A stretch of DNA of 64,000 nucleotides from Bacteroidales bacterium (GTDB lineage: Bacteria; Bacteroidota; Bacteroidia; Bacteroidales; P3): the NCBI GenBank assembly GCA_017522065.1, contig JAFXAD010000035.1:43188-107187 (forward strand), given 5' to 3'. The stretch's first letter is position 1. Each line of letters begins with the position of its first letter. This document shows, in pieces, positions 45,441-54,541 of this stretch. A program made the translations under genes and the position numbers. The notes under the pieces were generated by a model. The model did no database searches and was not told the DNA's origin. It saw only the letters and a program-made list of their open reading frames with translations.

Positions 45441-47507
45441 TTATCCTACGTTGACTCCAGCGGTGACCAGCTGGCTCGGCGTGATAAGCACTAAGCGCCC
45501 ATCTTTGTCTTCGGCGCTGAGGATCATTCCCTGGCTTTCGACACCTTTCAGCTTGCGCGGGGCGAAGTTGGCAATGAAGCAGACTTGCATACCGACGAGT
45601 TTTTCTGGTTCGGGATAGAATTTGGCGATGCCGCTGACGATGGTACGTCCGCCCATGCCGTCATCTATCTTGAATTGAAGCAGTTTGTCGGCTTTTGGTA
45701 CTTTGCTGCATTCCAATACTGTACCAACGCGTATGTCAACTTTGCCGAAGTCGTCGAAGGCCACGGTGGACTTGACGGTAGCGGGCTGCCATGCGTTGAG
45801 TTCGTTCTGACGTTTGGTTTCAAGAAGTTTGTTGACTTGTGCCTCGATTTCTGCATCTTCGATTTTTTCGAAGAGCAACTCGGGCTTTTCAAGTTGTGTG
45901 CCTTCGCTGAGGATGTCGGCACGGCCGGCATCGCGCCAACCGAGGGCCTGCAGGTTGAGCATACGGTGCATCTTGTCGGCAGTGAAGGGCAGGAATGGAG
46001 CGCAGAGCACGGCGAGGTTGGCGCAGATCTGCAGTGCCAGGTTGAGGACTGTGGCGGTGCGCTCGGGGTCGGTCTTGAAGAGTTTCCAGGGCTCGGTCTC
46101 GGTGAGGTATTTGTTGCCGAGGCGGGCCAGATTCATCATTTCGGCAAGGGCTTCGCGGAAGCGGTAGGTCTCAATGCTGCGGCCTATGCGCTCGGGGAAG
46201 GTGGCCAATTCCCGGATAACATCGTTCTCCGTTTTCAGTTCTCCGTTCTCCGTTCTTTTCGGTACGCGTCCGTCGAAGAACTTGTGGGTCAGCACGATGG
46301 TGCGGTTGACGAAGTTGCCGAGGATGGCGACGAGCTCGCTGTTGTTCTTGAGCTGGAAGTCTTTCCAGGTGAAGTCGTTGTCCTTGGTTTCGGGTGCGTT
46401 GCTGCAGAGGGTGTAGCGCAGCACGTCCTGTTTGCCGGGGAAGTCTTTGAGATATTCATGCAGCCATACGGCCCAGTTGCGGCTGGTCGAGATTTTGTCG
46501 CCTTCAAGGTTGAGGAATTCGTTGGCGGGCACGTTGTCGGGCAGGATGTAGCTGCCGTCGGCATGCAGCATCGAGGGGAAGATGATGCAGTGGAAGACGA
46601 TGTTGTCTTTGCCGATGAAATGTACAAGCTTGGTGTCTAGCGATTTCCACCATTTTTCCCAGTCGTTGCCTTTTAGCTGCTTAGTGAAAGATATGTAGCC
46701 TATGGGTGCGTCGAACCATACGTATAGCACTTTGCCGTCGGCTCCTTCGATGGGTACTTTGACACCCCAGTCAAGGTCGCGGGTGACGGCACGGGGCTGA
46801 AGACCGGCATCGATCCACGATTTGCACTGTCCGTAGACATTGGTTTTCCAGTCGTCTTTATGGCTTTCAAGTATCCATTGGCGCAGCCAGGTCTCGTCTT
46901 GGTCAAGGGGCAGGAACCAGTGCTTGGTCTCCTTCAGAACGGGTTTTGCGCCGCTGAGTGCCGATTTGGGGTTGATGAGGTCGGTGGCGTTGAGAGAGGT
47001 GCCACAGGCTTCGCACTGGTCACCGTAGGCATGCTCGTTGCCACAATGGGGGCAGGTGCCGGTGATGTAGCGGTCGGCGAGGAACTGGTGGGCCTCTTCG
47101 TCGTAGTATTGCATCGAGGTCTTCTCGACGAATTTGCCTTCTTTATAGAGCTTTTCGAAGTATGCAGCAGCGGTCTCGTGGTGCTCCTTGCTGCTGGTTC
47201 GGCTGTAGATGTCGAACGAGATGCCAAATTCGGCAAAGGAGTCTTTTATGATTTTGTGGTAGCGGTCTACAATGTCCTGGGGTGTGCAGCCTTCCTTGCG
47301 GGCTTTGATGGTGATTGGCACTCCATGTTCGTCGCTGCCGCCGATGAACATAACCTCCTCGCCTTGTGCGCGCAGATAGCGCACATAGATGTCGGCTGGG
47401 ACATAGACGCCGGCCAGGTGTCCGATGTGGACGGGCCCGTTGGCGTAGGGCAGGGCAGAGGTTACGGTGTAGCGTTTAAATTTGTGGTCTTTCTCTGTGT
47501 AGGTCAT
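45441..47507 (-). CDS. metG: Methionyl-tRNA synthetase
   Basis: A 688-residue class I synthetase. It has HIGH ([13 protein letters not shown], near residue 23), the zinc knuckle [17 protein letters not shown] (about 144-160), the signature loop as [14 protein letters not shown] (a KISTS form of KMSKS), and a C-terminal tRNA-binding OB domain ([22 protein letters not shown], about 585 onward). It charges tRNA-Met. Between the catalytic core and the anticodon domain an unusual segment [11 protein letters not shown] is encoded by a near-perfect simple repeat at 46224-46259. The gene lies downstream of a small ORF and an esterase, an unrelated-looking neighbourhood. Confidence 0.97.
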   Translation of the reverse strand: MTYTEKDHKFKRYTVTSALPYANGPVHIGHLAGVYVPADIYVRYLRAQGEEVMFIGGSDEHGVPITIKARKEGCTPQDIVDRYHKIIKDSFAEFGISFDIYSRTSSKEHHETAAAYFEKLYKEGKFVEKTSMQYYDEEAHQFLADRYITGTCPHCGNEHAYGDQCEACGTSLNATDLINPKSALSGAKPVLKETKHWFLPLDQDETWLRQWILESHKDDWKTNVYGQCKSWIDAGLQPRAVTRDLDWGVKVPIEGADGKVLYVWFDAPIGYISFTKQLKGNDWEKWWKSLDTKLVHFIGKDNIVFHCIIFPSMLHADGSYILPDNVPANEFLNLEGDKISTSRNWAVWLHEYLKDFPGKQDVLRYTLCSNAPETKDNDFTWKDFQLKNNSELVAILGNFVNRTIVLTHKFFDGRVPKRTENGELKTENDVIRELATFPERIGRSIETYRFREALAEMMNLARLGNKYLTETEPWKLFKTDPERTATVLNLALQICANLAVLCAPFLPFTADKMHRMLNLQALGWRDAGRADILSEGTQLEKPELLFEKIEDAEIEAQVNKLLETKRQNELNAWQPATVKSTVAFDDFGKVDIRVGTVLECSKVPKADKLLQFKIDDGMGGRTIVSGIAKFYPEPEKLVGMQVCFIANFAPRKLKGVESQGMILSAEDKDGRLVLITPSQLVTAGVNVG
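46224..46259. repeat. Simple repeat inside metG
   Basis: Three copies of GTTCTCCGTT (46224-46233, 46238-46247, 46245-46254) separated by TTCA or overlapping. In the - strand reading frame it encodes [11 protein letters not shown] without breaking the frame. It resembles short repeats more often seen between genes in this group. Confidence 0.7.
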
Positions 47508-47540
47508 ATTATTGTATTATTGCGTTAATTCATTTGTGTG

Positions 47541-47774
47541 TCAACCTTTATTGTAGGGGTTGAAGGTGTGGAGTATGGTTTCGAGTTCTTTCTTTTCGCG
47601 TCGGAGCCGTTCAAGCTGGCCTTCGATGAAGGCTTCGCTGTATTTGCTGTCGCAAAACCCGTTGCCGCGGGCAACGTATTCGGGGTTCTCCATATCTCCG
47701 TCAAGCTCTTCGTAGTTGGCTATGGCGGTGTCTATTTTTCTTATCTTGTCAAGAATCTCTTCTTTGTTATTCAT
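47541..47774 (-). CDS. Small hypothetical protein with coiled-coil tendency
   Basis: A 77-residue acidic protein. The first part (MNNKEEILDKIRKIDTAI) and the end (EGQLERLRREKKELETIL) look like helices that could pair. In between sits DGDMENPEYVARGNGFCDSKYSEAF with one Cys. I do not recognise a family. Its start overlaps the stop of the upstream esterase (TGATG), so it is translationally coupled. It lies 33 bases before metG. There is no signal peptide. Confidence 0.65.
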   Translation of the reverse strand: MNNKEEILDKIRKIDTAIANYEELDGDMENPEYVARGNGFCDSKYSEAFIEGQLERLRREKKELETILHTFNPYNKG

Positions 47775-49387
47775 CAGTTCTCAAGGGTAATGTCTTTGTG
47801 AATGTCGAAACCATGTCCTTGGCTGTCGCCTCCGCGAATTGAGGTGTTTAGTCCAGAGGCATATATGCGGTGCCGTGGTGCCTCGCTGTCCCATACAACC
47901 CATATTGACCGATTCAGCGGCTCGTATTTTGTTATGTATCCGCCTTCTACACGCCATTGCACTTCGCTGACGCCTTCTTTGTCGATGTAAAATAGGCGCG
48001 GATTGTCGCGGTCGTTTTCTATAACTGGATCCTCTCCAGCCACTTGCTTATAGAAGAAGCTTGTCATGCGGTTGCGTATGGTGAGGTAGTTCTTCTGGTT
48101 CCATGACCCGTCTCTGTTGTGATGCAGAGAGTGTCCTTCTCCTTCATAGGTGTATAGCTCGCTGTGGAGGCCTATTTCGCGTGCGCGTTTGTCTATCTGC
48201 AGCGATCCATACATGCGGTCGAACATCCGTTGCCCCAACTTTGCACTTATGTCGCTGAAGGGGAACCCGTTGTCGTAGGGCACCACTTGGTCGGCGTCGC
48301 CGTGGAACGAAATGATGTCTGTCTGGCTGTTTTTCAGCATGTTGAGGTTTGTGACGGCTCCCCACATATTGGCTATAGCCTTGATATGGAATGATGCGTG
48401 ACAGCTGTTCCCACTGGCATCGATGGTGCCCAATTTTTGTAGCACATTGCCTCTGACGGCTTTGGGTCGGTTTTCGTCGCGCATAAAGGCAAGGTTGAGG
48501 GCCGTGATGCTGCCGGCACTGGCTCCGCCTACGAATATCATGCTTGTGTCGATACCGAACTGGTCGGCATGCTCCACCAGGTAGCGCATTGCGGCATGTG
48601 CATCCTGAAGTGCCATATAGCCTGTGCGGGCGATTTCGTTCTTCAGAGGCAGGAAGCCTAAGCGATAGTTGATGCTGACGGCTATGTAGCCCATCGATGC
48701 GAAATGGCGGCAGAGCGAACTCATCAGACTGTCACTCTTGTCGCCGACATAAAATCCGCCTCCGTGGATGAGCATGAGCAAGGGCTGACGGTAGTTGCTG
48801 ATAGAGAAATCTGTATCGCTGAAGATGGGATGATATACGTCCATCGTGAGCGACTGGGTGCTGCGCGAAAAGCTTTTCTTGAGTCCGTCGGTGAGTATTT
48901 CCAGATAACTCTCGTCTTCGGTGCCGGGCATGCTGGTCCAATAGCCTAATGCCTGCCCGTACTCGATGTCGCGCGTGACGGCGGTTTTGTAAGTGGGGTA
49001 GCGATATAGTGGGTCGTTTATGAAATGGAATTCAGGCTCTTGGTAAATGTAAACCAAAGCCTCCTTGCGTTTGCTTTTCCAGTGGATGTCCTGACTGAAC
49101 TCTTTGCGTTCCACGCAGTCGCTACCATCAACAAGCTGATAGTAATGTCCATACATCTGCTTGTCATTAATGCTGTCAACCATCACAAAGCAGGTGTCGT
49201 GGCCGACGATGACCTTGTATAGGATGCCTGTATCGGGTGTGTAGTCGCCTTCAAGGATGTAGGGCAGTTCTGGAATATCCGTTGGCTCTGTTCGGGCTTC
49301 GCCACTGGTGTCAGTGACCGAGTGTTTGCAGCCTGCAAGGAGCAGGAGAAGGAATAGGATGATATGTAGTTTTAGTGAAGTGGGCAT
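47774..49387 (-). CDS. Alpha/beta-hydrolase lipoprotein (carboxylesterase-like)
   Basis: A 537-residue protein. The ATG at 49387 (MPTSLKLHIILFLLLLLAGC) gives a lipobox LAGC; a TTG 9 codons earlier is less likely. The catalytic triad is readable: oxyanion loop MLIHGGGFYVGDKS, nucleophile in FVGGASAGSITALN, Asp in SFHGDADQVVP, and His in YEGEGHSLH. These fit a carboxylesterase/BD-FAE-type lipase. An N-terminal region of about 150 residues and a C-terminal part of about 110 residues are not recognised. It is probably attached to the outer membrane. It lies 48 bases downstream of the PNGase F gene, which suggests joint degradation of host or dietary glycoconjugates, an inference only. Confidence 0.83.
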   Translation of the reverse strand: MPTSLKLHIILFLLLLLAGCKHSVTDTSGEARTEPTDIPELPYILEGDYTPDTGILYKVIVGHDTCFVMVDSINDKQMYGHYYQLVDGSDCVERKEFSQDIHWKSKRKEALVYIYQEPEFHFINDPLYRYPTYKTAVTRDIEYGQALGYWTSMPGTEDESYLEILTDGLKKSFSRSTQSLTMDVYHPIFSDTDFSISNYRQPLLMLIHGGGFYVGDKSDSLMSSLCRHFASMGYIAVSINYRLGFLPLKNEIARTGYMALQDAHAAMRYLVEHADQFGIDTSMIFVGGASAGSITALNLAFMRDENRPKAVRGNVLQKLGTIDASGNSCHASFHIKAIANMWGAVTNLNMLKNSQTDIISFHGDADQVVPYDNGFPFSDISAKLGQRMFDRMYGSLQIDKRAREIGLHSELYTYEGEGHSLHHNRDGSWNQKNYLTIRNRMTSFFYKQVAGEDPVIENDRDNPRLFYIDKEGVSEVQWRVEGGYITKYEPLNRSIWVVWDSEAPRHRIYASGLNTSIRGGDSQGHGFDIHKDITLEN

Positions 49388-49435
49388 AGGGCTTCTTTTA
49401 GGCTGATTAGGCAAATTAGGTGGGTATTTAAATTC

Positions 49436-51184
49436 TCAATTTTCAATTATAAGAGTGGCGCTGATGTTCCAGTGGCTGAAGCCGCCTTCCATAGGTTTGC
49501 CCTGTGGGATGGCGATGGTGAGGGTGTGGTTGCCAGGCTTGAGGCCGCTGAGATCGAAATAGACTGGCTGCGTGGCTGTTCCGGGACACCATCCGCTGCG
49601 GCTCAGGTCGCTACTCGACAGGCCGTTCCAGAAGTTGCCGCTGACGGGGTTCCACTCGCGGTAGCGGCCGCAGTCGCAACGCCAGGGGGTGTGGCTGAAA
49701 CGCTTTTGGCCATCGATGAAGATTTCGTTTTCTTTGGGGTTGAACTCGTCGCCACCGCCCCAGCCGCCGTGGCCGGTGCTGATGTAGCGCAGGGTGGTCT
49801 TCTGGTTGCTGTCGGCAACCCAGAAGTTGACGGTAAGGCTGTCGGTGCCGAAGATGCGGCCATAGTTCTGACCGGACATCTCAAGGACGTTGCAGGTGTT
49901 GACAAGTGGCTCGACGATATGTTTGCCGTTCGATTCGAGTGTCCACTCATAATCATTGGGATAGGATTTGATGTCGAGGCTGACGATGTGTCCGCCTCCG
50001 TCATAGTTGCCAATGAAACAGCCTATCCACACTTCGCCTTCGAGCAGTGGTTTCAGGTCGGTAACTTCTTGTTTGTAAAAGGTTTCATCATTCCATTCCA
50101 AGCCGTCGATGCGGACGCGGTCGTTGAATTTGCCAACGCCGAAGGGGGTGAAGAAACGCATCAGCTCAACGGGAGGATAATAAAGACCGGGATTAAAACT
50201 GCTGGTGGGTTGATAATAAGCGGTGTATTTTTGCATCTGACTGATTCCTGGAACGATACCCTGATAGCGTTCGCCGTTTTTGCCTGTGACAGTGGGCAGC
50301 GAATCGGGATGGTACAGGATGGCGTCAAGGAATGTGGGGTGCATTGTTCCAGCGTTGGGAATGACGAAGACGCTGCCGGTGCGGTCGTAGGCATCGCCGT
50401 TGCTGCGCTGGCGCAGTTCGACGAAGGTCTGGTAGTGTGCAGGCAGCTTTGGCAGTTTTATGCGCTTCAGAATCAGTGTGCCGCCGGCATAGTGGAGCGT
50501 TGTGTCGAAAGGTATGTCGGTGAGGGTGGGTTTCTCTTTGCCCCAGCAAATCTGCTCGTCCTCAAATACGTGGGTGGTTATGATCATCCGCTCGCGCTTG
50601 ATGTTGCTTATTTCGCGGCCTGTTTTGCGGATGCCGCTGGGCTGCAATAGTTTAGAGTTGATATCTCTATCGGAAATGATGTCGCCGAGTTCAATCTGCA
50701 CAAGTCCATTGCGTATCATCTGCTTAAGCGTGCCCTTGAATTTGCCGTAGTAGGGCAGGGGGTTGATATTGGCTTTGCTTTTAGTGTCGAAGAGCAGTTC
50801 GATGCTGTTGCTGTTTATGCTGGTGACGTAGCGTGTAGTCTTGGAATCAACTATTTGTGTATCCCATTTGATGTCGTTGCGCATCAGGGTAGAGACGGCG
50901 CAGTAGGTGCTGTCGGGGTAACGATAGTGGTAGTAGATGCTGTCGTTGGATTGGTCGACCAGGGTCCATTCGTCGGCGAAGCCGGGAATGGGGTTTTTCA
51001 CAGTGTTTATTTGGCGTATTATGAGTTTGTTTTCTACCTGCGAAACAGTCATTTTTGAGGTGTCGCGGTGGTCGCTGTCGTATTCATAGCTGTTGTAGTT
51101 ATATACCGTCGCGACTCTTTGCGCGCGTGCGGGAATAATAAAAAAGAGCAGAAATGCACTCAATATGAAAAGGATACGTCTCAT
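49436..51184 (-). CDS. PNGase F-like peptide-N-glycosidase
   Basis: A 582-residue secreted protein. The signal peptide ends near residue 22 (FFIIPARAQ). The C-terminal half matches the PNGase F fold: PPVELMRFFTPFGVGKFNDRV, YISTGHGGWGGGDEFNPKENEIFIDG (in parts) and SDLSRSGWCPGTATQPVYFDLSGL. This enzyme class cleaves intact N-glycans from glycoprotein asparagines and turns Asn into Asp. The N-terminal 250 residues (including KPTLTDIPFDTTLHY) form a module additional to the two-domain core, possibly carbohydrate- or protein-binding. The enzyme would act outside the cytoplasm. It is first in a run with the esterase, and its promoter overlaps a terminator. Confidence 0.85.
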   Translation of the reverse strand: MRRILFILSAFLLFFIIPARAQRVATVYNYNSYEYDSDHRDTSKMTVSQVENKLIIRQINTVKNPIPGFADEWTLVDQSNDSIYYHYRYPDSTYCAVSTLMRNDIKWDTQIVDSKTTRYVTSINSNSIELLFDTKSKANINPLPYYGKFKGTLKQMIRNGLVQIELGDIISDRDINSKLLQPSGIRKTGREISNIKRERMIITTHVFEDEQICWGKEKPTLTDIPFDTTLHYAGGTLILKRIKLPKLPAHYQTFVELRQRSNGDAYDRTGSVFVIPNAGTMHPTFLDAILYHPDSLPTVTGKNGERYQGIVPGISQMQKYTAYYQPTSSFNPGLYYPPVELMRFFTPFGVGKFNDRVRIDGLEWNDETFYKQEVTDLKPLLEGEVWIGCFIGNYDGGGHIVSLDIKSYPNDYEWTLESNGKHIVEPLVNTCNVLEMSGQNYGRIFGTDSLTVNFWVADSNQKTTLRYISTGHGGWGGGDEFNPKENEIFIDGQKRFSHTPWRCDCGRYREWNPVSGNFWNGLSSSDLSRSGWCPGTATQPVYFDLSGLKPGNHTLTIAIPQGKPMEGGFSHWNISATLIIEN

Positions 51185-51206
51185 TGGCCGATGGATATAT
51201 AGTCCA

Positions 51207-51237
51207 CAAAATTACAAAACAAAAGCGGAACGACAAA
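51207..51237 (-). promoter_or_regulatory. Promoter of the PNGase F gene, embedded in a terminator
   Basis: On the - strand TTTG (51234-51237) and TAATTTTG (51207-51214) are separated by exactly 19 bases. The -33 box falls within the loop side of the preceding terminator hairpin. The start would be near 51200, 16 bases before the ATG. Confidence 0.65.
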
Positions 51238-51256
51238 ATTTTCTTGTCGTTCCGCT
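51217..51256 (-). terminator. Terminator after the DUF5606 gene
   Basis: AGCGGAACGACAA (51244-51256 on the - strand) pairs over 13 bp with TTGTCGTTCCGCT (51224-51236), followed by TTTTGTTTTG. It separates the pyrK-pyrD-kinase-DUF5606 unit from the PNGase F gene. Confidence 0.85.
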
Positions 51257-51285
51257 ATTATTAATAGGCGAGATGTTGTGCTGCT

Positions 51286-51717
51286 CTATTCTGTTTTCTC
51301 CTCTTCGTTTGATTCTGCAGCGGGATCTTCCAGATCGATTTTGTTGGCATTGACGAGCAGGTTGTACCACAACAATACTTTCTTGACATCGCTGGCATGT
51401 ACATGCTCGGTGTCATAGTTTGGTAAAACCTTTGCAAAATAGGCAAATAAATCTGAGTTCGCAGCTTTGCGAATATCGAAATATATGTTTTTGCCGTCTT
51501 CTTTGCGGAAAATATCTTGAAACACTTCGCGCAAGGGTTTTTCTTTCTCTGTGGTGAAGATGCTTATCTCATTCAACGAGCTGATTCTGTCGGTCTTGAA
51601 TACTGGACAACGTTTTTTGTCGGCCAACGATTCGACGATTGCTCCGGTCTTGGTTTGCGATACGAGTTCGTAGATGTCCGGTTTTCCGGAGATAACTAAG
51701 ATTTTGCTTAAGTCCAT
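51286..51717 (-). CDS. DUF5606 family protein
   Basis: A 143-residue cytoplasmic protein. It starts MDLSKILVISGKPDIYELVSQTKTGAIVESL, the family's hallmark N-terminal small beta domain. A helical C-terminal part follows (LREVFQDIFRK, SDLFAYFAKVLPNYD, VHASDVKKVLLWYNLLV) and ends in an acidic tail (DPAAESNEEEKTE). The function is unknown and the family is restricted to Bacteroidota as far as I recall. It is 74 bases downstream of the kinase gene and ends at a strong terminator. Confidence 0.88.
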   Translation of the reverse strand: MDLSKILVISGKPDIYELVSQTKTGAIVESLADKKRCPVFKTDRISSLNEISIFTTEKEKPLREVFQDIFRKEDGKNIYFDIRKAANSDLFAYFAKVLPNYDTEHVHASDVKKVLLWYNLLVNANKIDLEDPAAESNEEEKTE

Positions 51718-51791
51718 TGTCTTTGATTTGTGTAGTGAATTTTTGCGCTTGTAACGCTGTTTGATGTCAAAAATTATTTTGCTATTAGAAA

Positions 51792-52640
51792 TTAAGAATT
51801 TTTAGAATCTCTTTTATGGAAATCAATAAGGCCGTCGATGGGGTCGGCAACGATAGTGCCGACTTCTATAGCGTAGGATGTCAGTGCTTTTCTAAGTCCT
51901 GATTCTATGGCCTTTGCGAAGCCTCCAACGATGTCGATGTGGCAGCAGTGGGTTTGCATTATCATGTCGCCGAGCCGGGCACTATGCCATTGGTCTACAA
52001 CATACCAGATGTTGTTTTCGCGTTCCATCAGGTCGATGTGGTCTGTGGCGAAACGGGCCAATGATGCCAGAAATCTGTTGGCATTGGGCTTGTTGTAGAT
52101 TCGGTCAATCCACTCCTCGTAACTGTAGGGATAGGCCTCGCGGAACAGGGTGGCTATGTCTTCAGGCATCTTGCCGGTCAGGTAATCGGTCAGTAGCATA
52201 CGGCCCATATAGTTCGCCGACCCTTCGTCGCCAAGGATGTAGCCTAAACTGACTGACTTGGCAGCAATCTTTTCGCCATCGTAGTAGCAGACATTGCTCC
52301 CGGTTCCCAGAATTCCTACCAGTGTGGCTTTGTTGTCGCTAACGGCGCGGCAGGCACCAAGCATATCGGTTTCGACAGTGACCTGTGTGGCACTGAACTC
52401 TTTTTCAAGTAGTTTCTGCATGCGGCTTTGCTGCATTTTGTTGCCACAACCGGCGCCATAAAAATAAATCTTGGATGGGATATCTCTGTCAAAGAGATGC
52501 TTGCGGACGGTCTGACAAACAGTATGTACCTGTTCGTCTGTTACGAACAAGGGGTTCATCCCTTCGGTAATAACCTTGGAACCAGTCTCTACCACGGCCC
52601 AGGTGGTCTTGGTGCTTCCGCTGTCGGCGACAAGAATCAT
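51792..52640 (-). CDS. BadF/BadG/BcrA/BcrD-family ATPase, N-acetylglucosamine kinase-like
   Basis: A 282-residue ASKHA-fold protein. The start is ATG at 52640 ([18 protein letters not shown]), which has the phosphate-1 loop DSGSTKT; the longer frame upstream overlaps pyrD in Arg-rich sequence and is rejected. [14 protein letters not shown] is the phosphate-2 loop, and VDIVGG-like sequence ([13 protein letters not shown]) is the adenosine loop. Bacteroidota members usually phosphorylate amino sugars, but the substrate here is inferred. The start overlaps the pyrD stop by 4 bases (ATGA). Coupling amino-sugar recycling with pyrimidine synthesis could reflect cell-wall precursor supply. Confidence 0.85.
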   Translation of the reverse strand: MILVADSGSTKTTWAVVETGSKVITEGMNPLFVTDEQVHTVCQTVRKHLFDRDIPSKIYFYGAGCGNKMQQSRMQKLLEKEFSATQVTVETDMLGACRAVSDNKATLVGILGTGSNVCYYDGEKIAAKSVSLGYILGDEGSANYMGRMLLTDYLTGKMPEDIATLFREAYPYSYEEWIDRIYNKPNANRFLASLARFATDHIDLMERENNIWYVVDQWHSARLGDMIMQTHCCHIDIVGGFAKAIESGLRKALTSYAIEVGTIVADPIDGLIDFHKRDSKNS

Positions 52641-53536
52641 ATTATGCCTATAATGTCGTTGATGTCGTTGATTCCATGGCGTTTGCAGTAGTCCTCCAAA
52701 CCGTCGATGATTTTTATCGTCACTGCAGGGTCGATAAAGTTGGCGGTGCCTACCTGAATGGCTTTGGCTCCGGCCATCAGGAATTCGAGGGCATCGGCAG
52801 CCGAAGCGATGCCGCCCAGTCCGATGACGGGGATGCTGACGGCGTGCGCTACTTGCCATACCATTCTGACAGCCACGGGTTTGACGGCAGGACCTGACAA
52901 TCCACCGGTGATGGTGCTGAGGTAGGGGCGTTGCTTCTCGACATCGATGGCCATACCCAGCAGGGTATTGATGAGGCTAACGCTGTCGGCGCCGGCACCT
53001 TCGACGGCTTTGGCAATCTCGACGATGTTGGTAACGTTGGGAGTGAGCTTTACTATCAGTGTTTTATGGTAGATTTTGCGCACCTCGCTAACCACTTGCG
53101 CTGCCATTTCGGGGTTGACACCAAAGCCCATACCGCCTTTCTTGACGTTGGGGCAACTGATGTTCAGTTCGATGGCGGGTATTTTGTCCAGTTCATCAAT
53201 CATTGCTGCCGTTTTGCAGTATTCCTCAATAGAAGAGCCGCTGACGTTGACGATGATATTTGTGTCTAAGTCTTTGATTCTATGATATACTTCTTTGCAG
53301 AAGGTCTCTACTCCGACATTCTGAAGTCCTACGGCATTGAGCATTCCCGACGGGGTTTCGGCCATACGGGGATAGGGGTTGCCCTGTCGACGTTCGCCGG
53401 TAGTGCCCTTTACTATTATTCCGCCAAGACGGTTGAGGTCGATGAAGTCTGCAAATTCTTCTCCATATCCGAACGTGCCCGAGGCGGTCATCACGGGGTT
53501 CTTAAGATTGAGGTTATGTATTTTGGTTTCAAGCAT
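52637..53536 (-). CDS. pyrD: Dihydroorotate dehydrogenase, class 1B catalytic subunit
   Basis: A 299-residue flavoprotein that oxidises dihydroorotate to orotate in pyrimidine synthesis. It shows [16 protein letters not shown] at about residues 13-28 and the active-site cysteine segment [13 protein letters not shown], where the Cys marks the class 1B type. [23 protein letters not shown] then forms the phosphate-binding end. It works with PyrK, encoded 5 bases upstream, to pass electrons to NAD+. The start [14 protein letters not shown] is standard. Confidence 0.97.
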   Translation of the reverse strand: MLETKIHNLNLKNPVMTASGTFGYGEEFADFIDLNRLGGIIVKGTTGERRQGNPYPRMAETPSGMLNAVGLQNVGVETFCKEVYHRIKDLDTNIIVNVSGSSIEEYCKTAAMIDELDKIPAIELNISCPNVKKGGMGFGVNPEMAAQVVSEVRKIYHKTLIVKLTPNVTNIVEIAKAVEGAGADSVSLINTLLGMAIDVEKQRPYLSTITGGLSGPAVKPVAVRMVWQVAHAVSIPVIGLGGIASAADALEFLMAGAKAIQVGTANFIDPAVTIKIIDGLEDYCKRHGINDINDIIGII

Positions 53537-53541
53537 ATCTG

Positions 53542-54312
53542 TTATTTGTTTATCCAGTTAGTAAGACGTTTTGCATTGAACACGGGGCCTTCTTTACAGA
53601 CGCATTTGTGTCCTTCGTCGCTGTCAACCACGCAGCATAGGCAAGCTCCGATGCCACAGGCCATCATGTTCTCGAGCGATACCTCACATTCGATGTTGTT
53701 CTGCATCGCAAAACGTGCAACGGCTTTCATCATAGGAGTGGGTCCACATGTATATATATGGTCGTAATTTGTTGAGAACATGGTATGTTGTGTCACAAAT
53801 CCTTTCTCGCCAAGCGAACCGTCTTCGGTTGCGAAGTATACGTTGCCGTAGGGCTCAAATTCTTTCTGTATGGGAATTAAGGATTTTGTACGTCCTCCGA
53901 GAAGGATGGTGGGCTGTATCCCTTTTGCTTTGAAGCATTTGCTGAGATGTAGTAGTGGTGCAATACCAGCTCCTCCTCCGACGAGGAGCACCTTTCCCCC
54001 TTCGATGCTGAAACCATGTCCAAGAGGATATACGAGGTTGAGTTTGTCTCCCTCGTTGAGCATGGAAAGGGTCCGCGTTCCTTTGCCGACAACTTGTACC
54101 AGTAGCGTAAGTGTGTTTGCAACTGTGTCCACGTCATGTATTGATATAGGACGACGTAGCATTACGTGCTTGTTCCCAGGCACCTCTACCTCTACAAATT
54201 GACCGGCGGCAATGCTGGGCAACGTTTCGGGGTGTCTCAATTTCATAGAGAAGTATGTGTCGTTGTACGTTTTCTTCTCTACTATCGTGAAGTCTGTTAT
54301 GTATTTCCTCAT
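53542..54312 (-). CDS. pyrK: Dihydroorotate dehydrogenase electron transfer subunit
   Basis: A 256-residue iron-sulfur flavoprotein. The FAD domain includes [14 protein letters not shown] (RxxS motif), the NAD domain [19 protein letters not shown] and [12 protein letters not shown], and the C-terminal [2Fe-2S] cluster ligands appear in [26 protein letters not shown] (in parts). It shuttles electrons from PyrD to NAD+. It is the first gene of pyrK-pyrD-kinase-DUF5606 and has a well-matched promoter upstream. Confidence 0.96.
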   Translation of the reverse strand: MRKYITDFTIVEKKTYNDTYFSMKLRHPETLPSIAAGQFVEVEVPGNKHVMLRRPISIHDVDTVANTLTLLVQVVGKGTRTLSMLNEGDKLNLVYPLGHGFSIEGGKVLLVGGGAGIAPLLHLSKCFKAKGIQPTILLGGRTKSLIPIQKEFEPYGNVYFATEDGSLGEKGFVTQHTMFSTNYDHIYTCGPTPMMKAVARFAMQNNIECEVSLENMMACGIGACLCCVVDSDEGHKCVCKEGPVFNAKRLTNWINK

Positions 54313-54378
54313 GACAGGATGATTAAAGGTTTTGTTTTTGAGTTCTTTCTAAGTCGGAATACTTCTTTTCCCAAAATG

Positions 54379-54409
54379 CAAAGATAAACAAAAATATGTT
54401 TACGACAAT
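54379..54409 (-). promoter_or_regulatory. Promoter of pyrK operon
   Basis: The - strand reads ATTG (54406-54409; 3/4 match to TTTG), 19 bases, TATCTTTG (54379-54386). Transcription would begin near 54372, about 60 bases before the pyrK ATG. Confidence 0.6.
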
Positions 54410-54482
54410 ATCTGGTTGTATGTAATTTTGCGTGGTCTGGCATAATCTCCATCAGAATTTATTGTTAAATTTTTTATGAAAA

Positions 54483-54513
54483 TTTGTTATTCTCTGCAAT
54501 TTTAGTATTTTTG
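54483..54513 (+). promoter_or_regulatory. Promoter of the acyl-CoA ligase gene
   Basis: TTTG at 54483-54486 and TATTTTTG at 54506-54513 with exactly 19 bases between, an ideal match. The start would be near 54520, giving a leader of about 21 bases. Confidence 0.7.
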
Positions 54514-54541
54514 CAAATCTTTTTTCGATAATACAATCATT

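Noticed and set aside
45585-46640. 351-codon + strand frame opposite metG
   Set aside because: It is a shadow of metG, which shows all its synthetase motifs on the - strand.
49472-50650. 392-codon + strand frame opposite the PNGase F gene
   Set aside because: Ala/Val-rich shadow; the - strand has a signal peptide and PNGase F motifs.
52641-52859. N-terminal extension of the kinase frame
   Set aside because: It lies inside pyrD in another frame and is Arg/His-rich, whereas ATG at 52640 starts exactly at the phosphate-binding loop.
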